Shown one piece after another: positions 61,399 to 64,000 of a stretch of 64,000 nucleotides of DNA (the first letter of the stretch is position 1; the number at the start of each line of letters is the position of its first letter). The DNA lies in contig JAUJPP010000005.1 in the NCBI GenBank assembly GCA_030562195.1, positions 37,869,106-37,933,105 of the forward strand, read 5' to 3'. The DNA comes from Nipponacmea schrenckii. Its lineage: Eukaryota > Mollusca > Gastropoda > Lottiidae. A program made the translations under genes and the position numbers. The notes under the pieces were generated by a model. The model saw nothing but the letters and a program-made list of their open reading frames with translations. It did not search any database and was not told the origin of the DNA.

Positions 61399-64000
61399 TT
61401 TTACTCTTTAACTTTTAACTTTTCCATAAAAAAAATCCTGCACTTTATTCCAACTTTGAAAGAATATCTGACATTAGCCAGGGTATTCAATTAAACATTG
61501 TCATTTTTTGTTTAAATATTACATAATTAAAGATATTGTGAAATGTCAGAAATAGTTGCTAACCGTCATCGCAATTTTCTTTTTTTTTCATGTCTACTGT
61601 ATCATATTTCAATAAGATGTTCTAAACTCCTTTTACTGTCAGATCTATTTCTTTCAAGCCAGGTATAATAGAAATATACTGGTTTCTTTATTTAGACCCA
61701 TTATTCTCTAGCTTTCACTAATTTCTGGAAAGGGAAATTTGATAATTTACAAGTTTTGGAAATAAATTCACATAGCCTCTCTCTAGTTGAAATTAGATTC
61801 CAAATGAGAGCAACATTCCAATAAAATGAGATAGATTACCCTTCCAGGACGCCCTATGCTGAGTTTCATCCCCGATTCTATTGTTTTCAGTGTCATTCAA
61901 GAAGTTTTTTAGTTACTTATTTGTGAAAAAAATTGTCAACATTGTGAGATTCTGTACAACTTGTTGCCTTTCAGACAGGGCTCTTCACTGTATAAGATGT
62001 CGGTAACATTATCATTTAAAGAAATCCTTATGCTTATTCTGAAAGAATACTTTGTAACAACTCTCTAAGTACTTTTTCTAGTCTTGAAGATTTCACATAA
62101 ATTAAAAACTCACATTAAAATTGATTTGAAAGAATTGCTAAAGGTGTTTACTTTAATCCTTCAGGTCAAAGTGTATGATTTCATAAAATCAAATATAACT
62201 TTGTTTTCTCCCACTCAATCCAGCTCCTATTCCTTGTGATTAGTAAATGTATCTTTAGTATATAGACAATGGATTTCCTATTTAAACCAAGAACTCCTGT
62301 CTTATTCTTAAAATATCCATAAAATTACACTTTCAGTTTAAAATAACATTTTTTGATGAATTCACCTCGGAAATCTCGTTCTGATATTCACTGGTTTGAT
62401 TCCAAAATAACCAGCTTCTATTTTAAACTTTCAAATATATCTCAGTTTCTAATTCAGGCTGCACATTTTTCATCATTAAAACAAATCACTGTAACAAGTT
62501 GGTAATGTTTTCTGTTCAGTCAAGTTTTCAAGTTACTCATATCATTTGATTCCAAAATAAATCAAATAGCTTGTCTGGCACCTACTTTCTCTTATCTCAG
62601 TTCTTGTAACCCTTATTTAGATATCGGGTTTCATTCAGAAGTTTTTCATCACATAATTGATTCCCCACACGAAACACCAGGATTAATAATCCGGAGCAAA
62701 TTTATAAAACACATTCCGGAGTTAATTTGCTACATCAGAAACATAGGAAGACATCAGTAGACATAATCTTGTCATCTACAAAATCAACCACATTCAATAG
62801 ATTTAAACACTGACAATAGCACTGATCATTGAGTATCCTTTTAAACTAATTTACTTCAGAGGAAATGCCTTAACCATGAAAAGCATTTCAGAGATCCTTC
62901 ATATTTCTGAAATTTAATTCTTAATTCCTATGCAATCAAAACAAGAATGTCTACGTACAATGTTTCTTGCAAAAAAGACTGATGAACTGAACAAAGCAGA
63001 TTTAATTAAGTGCAGTAGCAGAAATGAAGTAGATAAGATTATCCAGGCATCACAGTGATATTCAACATTCAACATTCGAAATGAAACAATATCTATTAAT
63101 TAGGGCTTTGTACTTGAAGCTCCTGATAAAATCTCATTTGCTTTTATTGCCGATAAAAGATTGAAAATCATCGTAAATCACATTACCAAGTCTTACTTTA
63201 AACCGAAATAGTATCAATTCATTAGGTTCCACGTAAAAATTGCCAATTTCAATGTAGATCGTGGCTCTATGTCTTGAAAATCATTGAATTCTGTCACCAA
63301 ATGGCCATTTCTCACCATGGCAATGGTCAGACACATATTTCATATAAACACTTTACATTCAATTTTATTTTACTTTGATTAAAATATGTCAGCACTGAAC
63401 TTTATTATAAAAATCATTTAAATACATTATACCTTGTTCCTATTACTTGAATTCAGCAATTCTAAAAACTCTCTATCAACCACTGAAATTGATAACTATT
63501 ATAACTTATTAAAATTTCAACTCATCCATATTCATAGAATAGTTTAAAACTTAAACAAAATAACAAAATAAAACTAATGGAGTTATCACAATTTGCCTTA
63601 AAATTTTCACAATTGGTAGATTTTATTGTAGAAAATATCAAACCAAATTAGATTCCCAGCATGAATTTCTTCCTTTATTCCATAAATAAATTTGATAGAC
63701 CTTTTTCCATTTTGAAAATTGGAAAATAACTATATAAACCCAAAACTATTTTATTCCTAGAAACACACTACTGGGTTGACTTTAGAAAAGTTCATTTCAT
63801 TTTTTGTATCCAAGAAACCTCAAGAATAGTCTATAGAATAATTCATTACCAACTGTCAATGATTTTACAAATCACTGTGTAGACTCTGTTTCCACACCAG
63901 TTGCTTATCAACATGTGGTATAATCCTACACTTGTGGAATAACTTGCAGTCTCTCAGAGCATGGAAATATCCAAATAAAACCAGAAAATTCTTGTCAGAT
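61399..64000. other. Upstream region of the PLEKHG5-like gene (nothing recognised)
   Basis: This should hold the 5' UTR and promoter of the long isoform, or an intron if further upstream exons exist. No exon with Ras-binding-like sequence, no CpG-rich promoter block and no repeat was recognised. Confidence 0.6.

Overview
This is animal nuclear DNA, very AT-rich and dominated by introns and repeats. The intron-exon structure, the invertebrate-style repeats (FLYWCH element, foldback MITE, ~161-bp satellite, many minisatellites) and the gene content suggest a lophotrochozoan, most likely a mollusc. That identification is an inference; no RNA gene or mitochondrial marker is present to fix the species.

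Almost the whole window is one minus-strand gene, positions 61398 down to 72: a Rho guanine-nucleotide exchange factor orthologous to vertebrate PLEKHG5 (Syx/Tech). I reconstructed 15 coding exons by matching splice sites, phase and family similarity. Every exon junction keeps frame and the sum is exactly 907 codons. The order is: N-terminal low-complexity exons (61398-40931), a linker exon (8303-8145), the Dbl-homology (DH) domain on about seven exons (7771-5589), the PH domain (2365-1449) and one large 3' exon (1082-72) with a Ser-rich tail and a conserved C-terminal motif. Two further exons give isoforms: a start exon at 16975-16859 that can only splice as a first exon (782-residue short form), and an 87-nt phase-symmetric cassette or alternative start exon near 48556-48470.

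Inside the ~24-kb intron between the exon at 40931 and the short-form start exon lies a small plus-strand gene (32318-33370, three exons, 274 residues). It encodes a complete PHD-type zinc finger followed by a FLYWCH zinc finger, and it is flanked by imperfect inverted repeats at 32024-32083 and 33575-33622. It looks like the DNA-binding front half of a Mutator-like (Phantom/MULE) transposase without the catalytic domain.

The rest is intron. Notable structures are a 1.45-kb tandem segmental duplication (10042-12939), a foldback MITE (16287-16646) with a partial second copy (38300-38428), minisatellites of 24-25 bp at 30446, 45597 and 47210, a ~60-bp degenerate repeat at 26579, a 71-bp array at 58230-59850 split by a ~790-bp insertion, and a ~161-bp satellite at 59990-60710. 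No prokaryotic features, CRISPR arrays, rRNA or convincing tRNA genes were seen.
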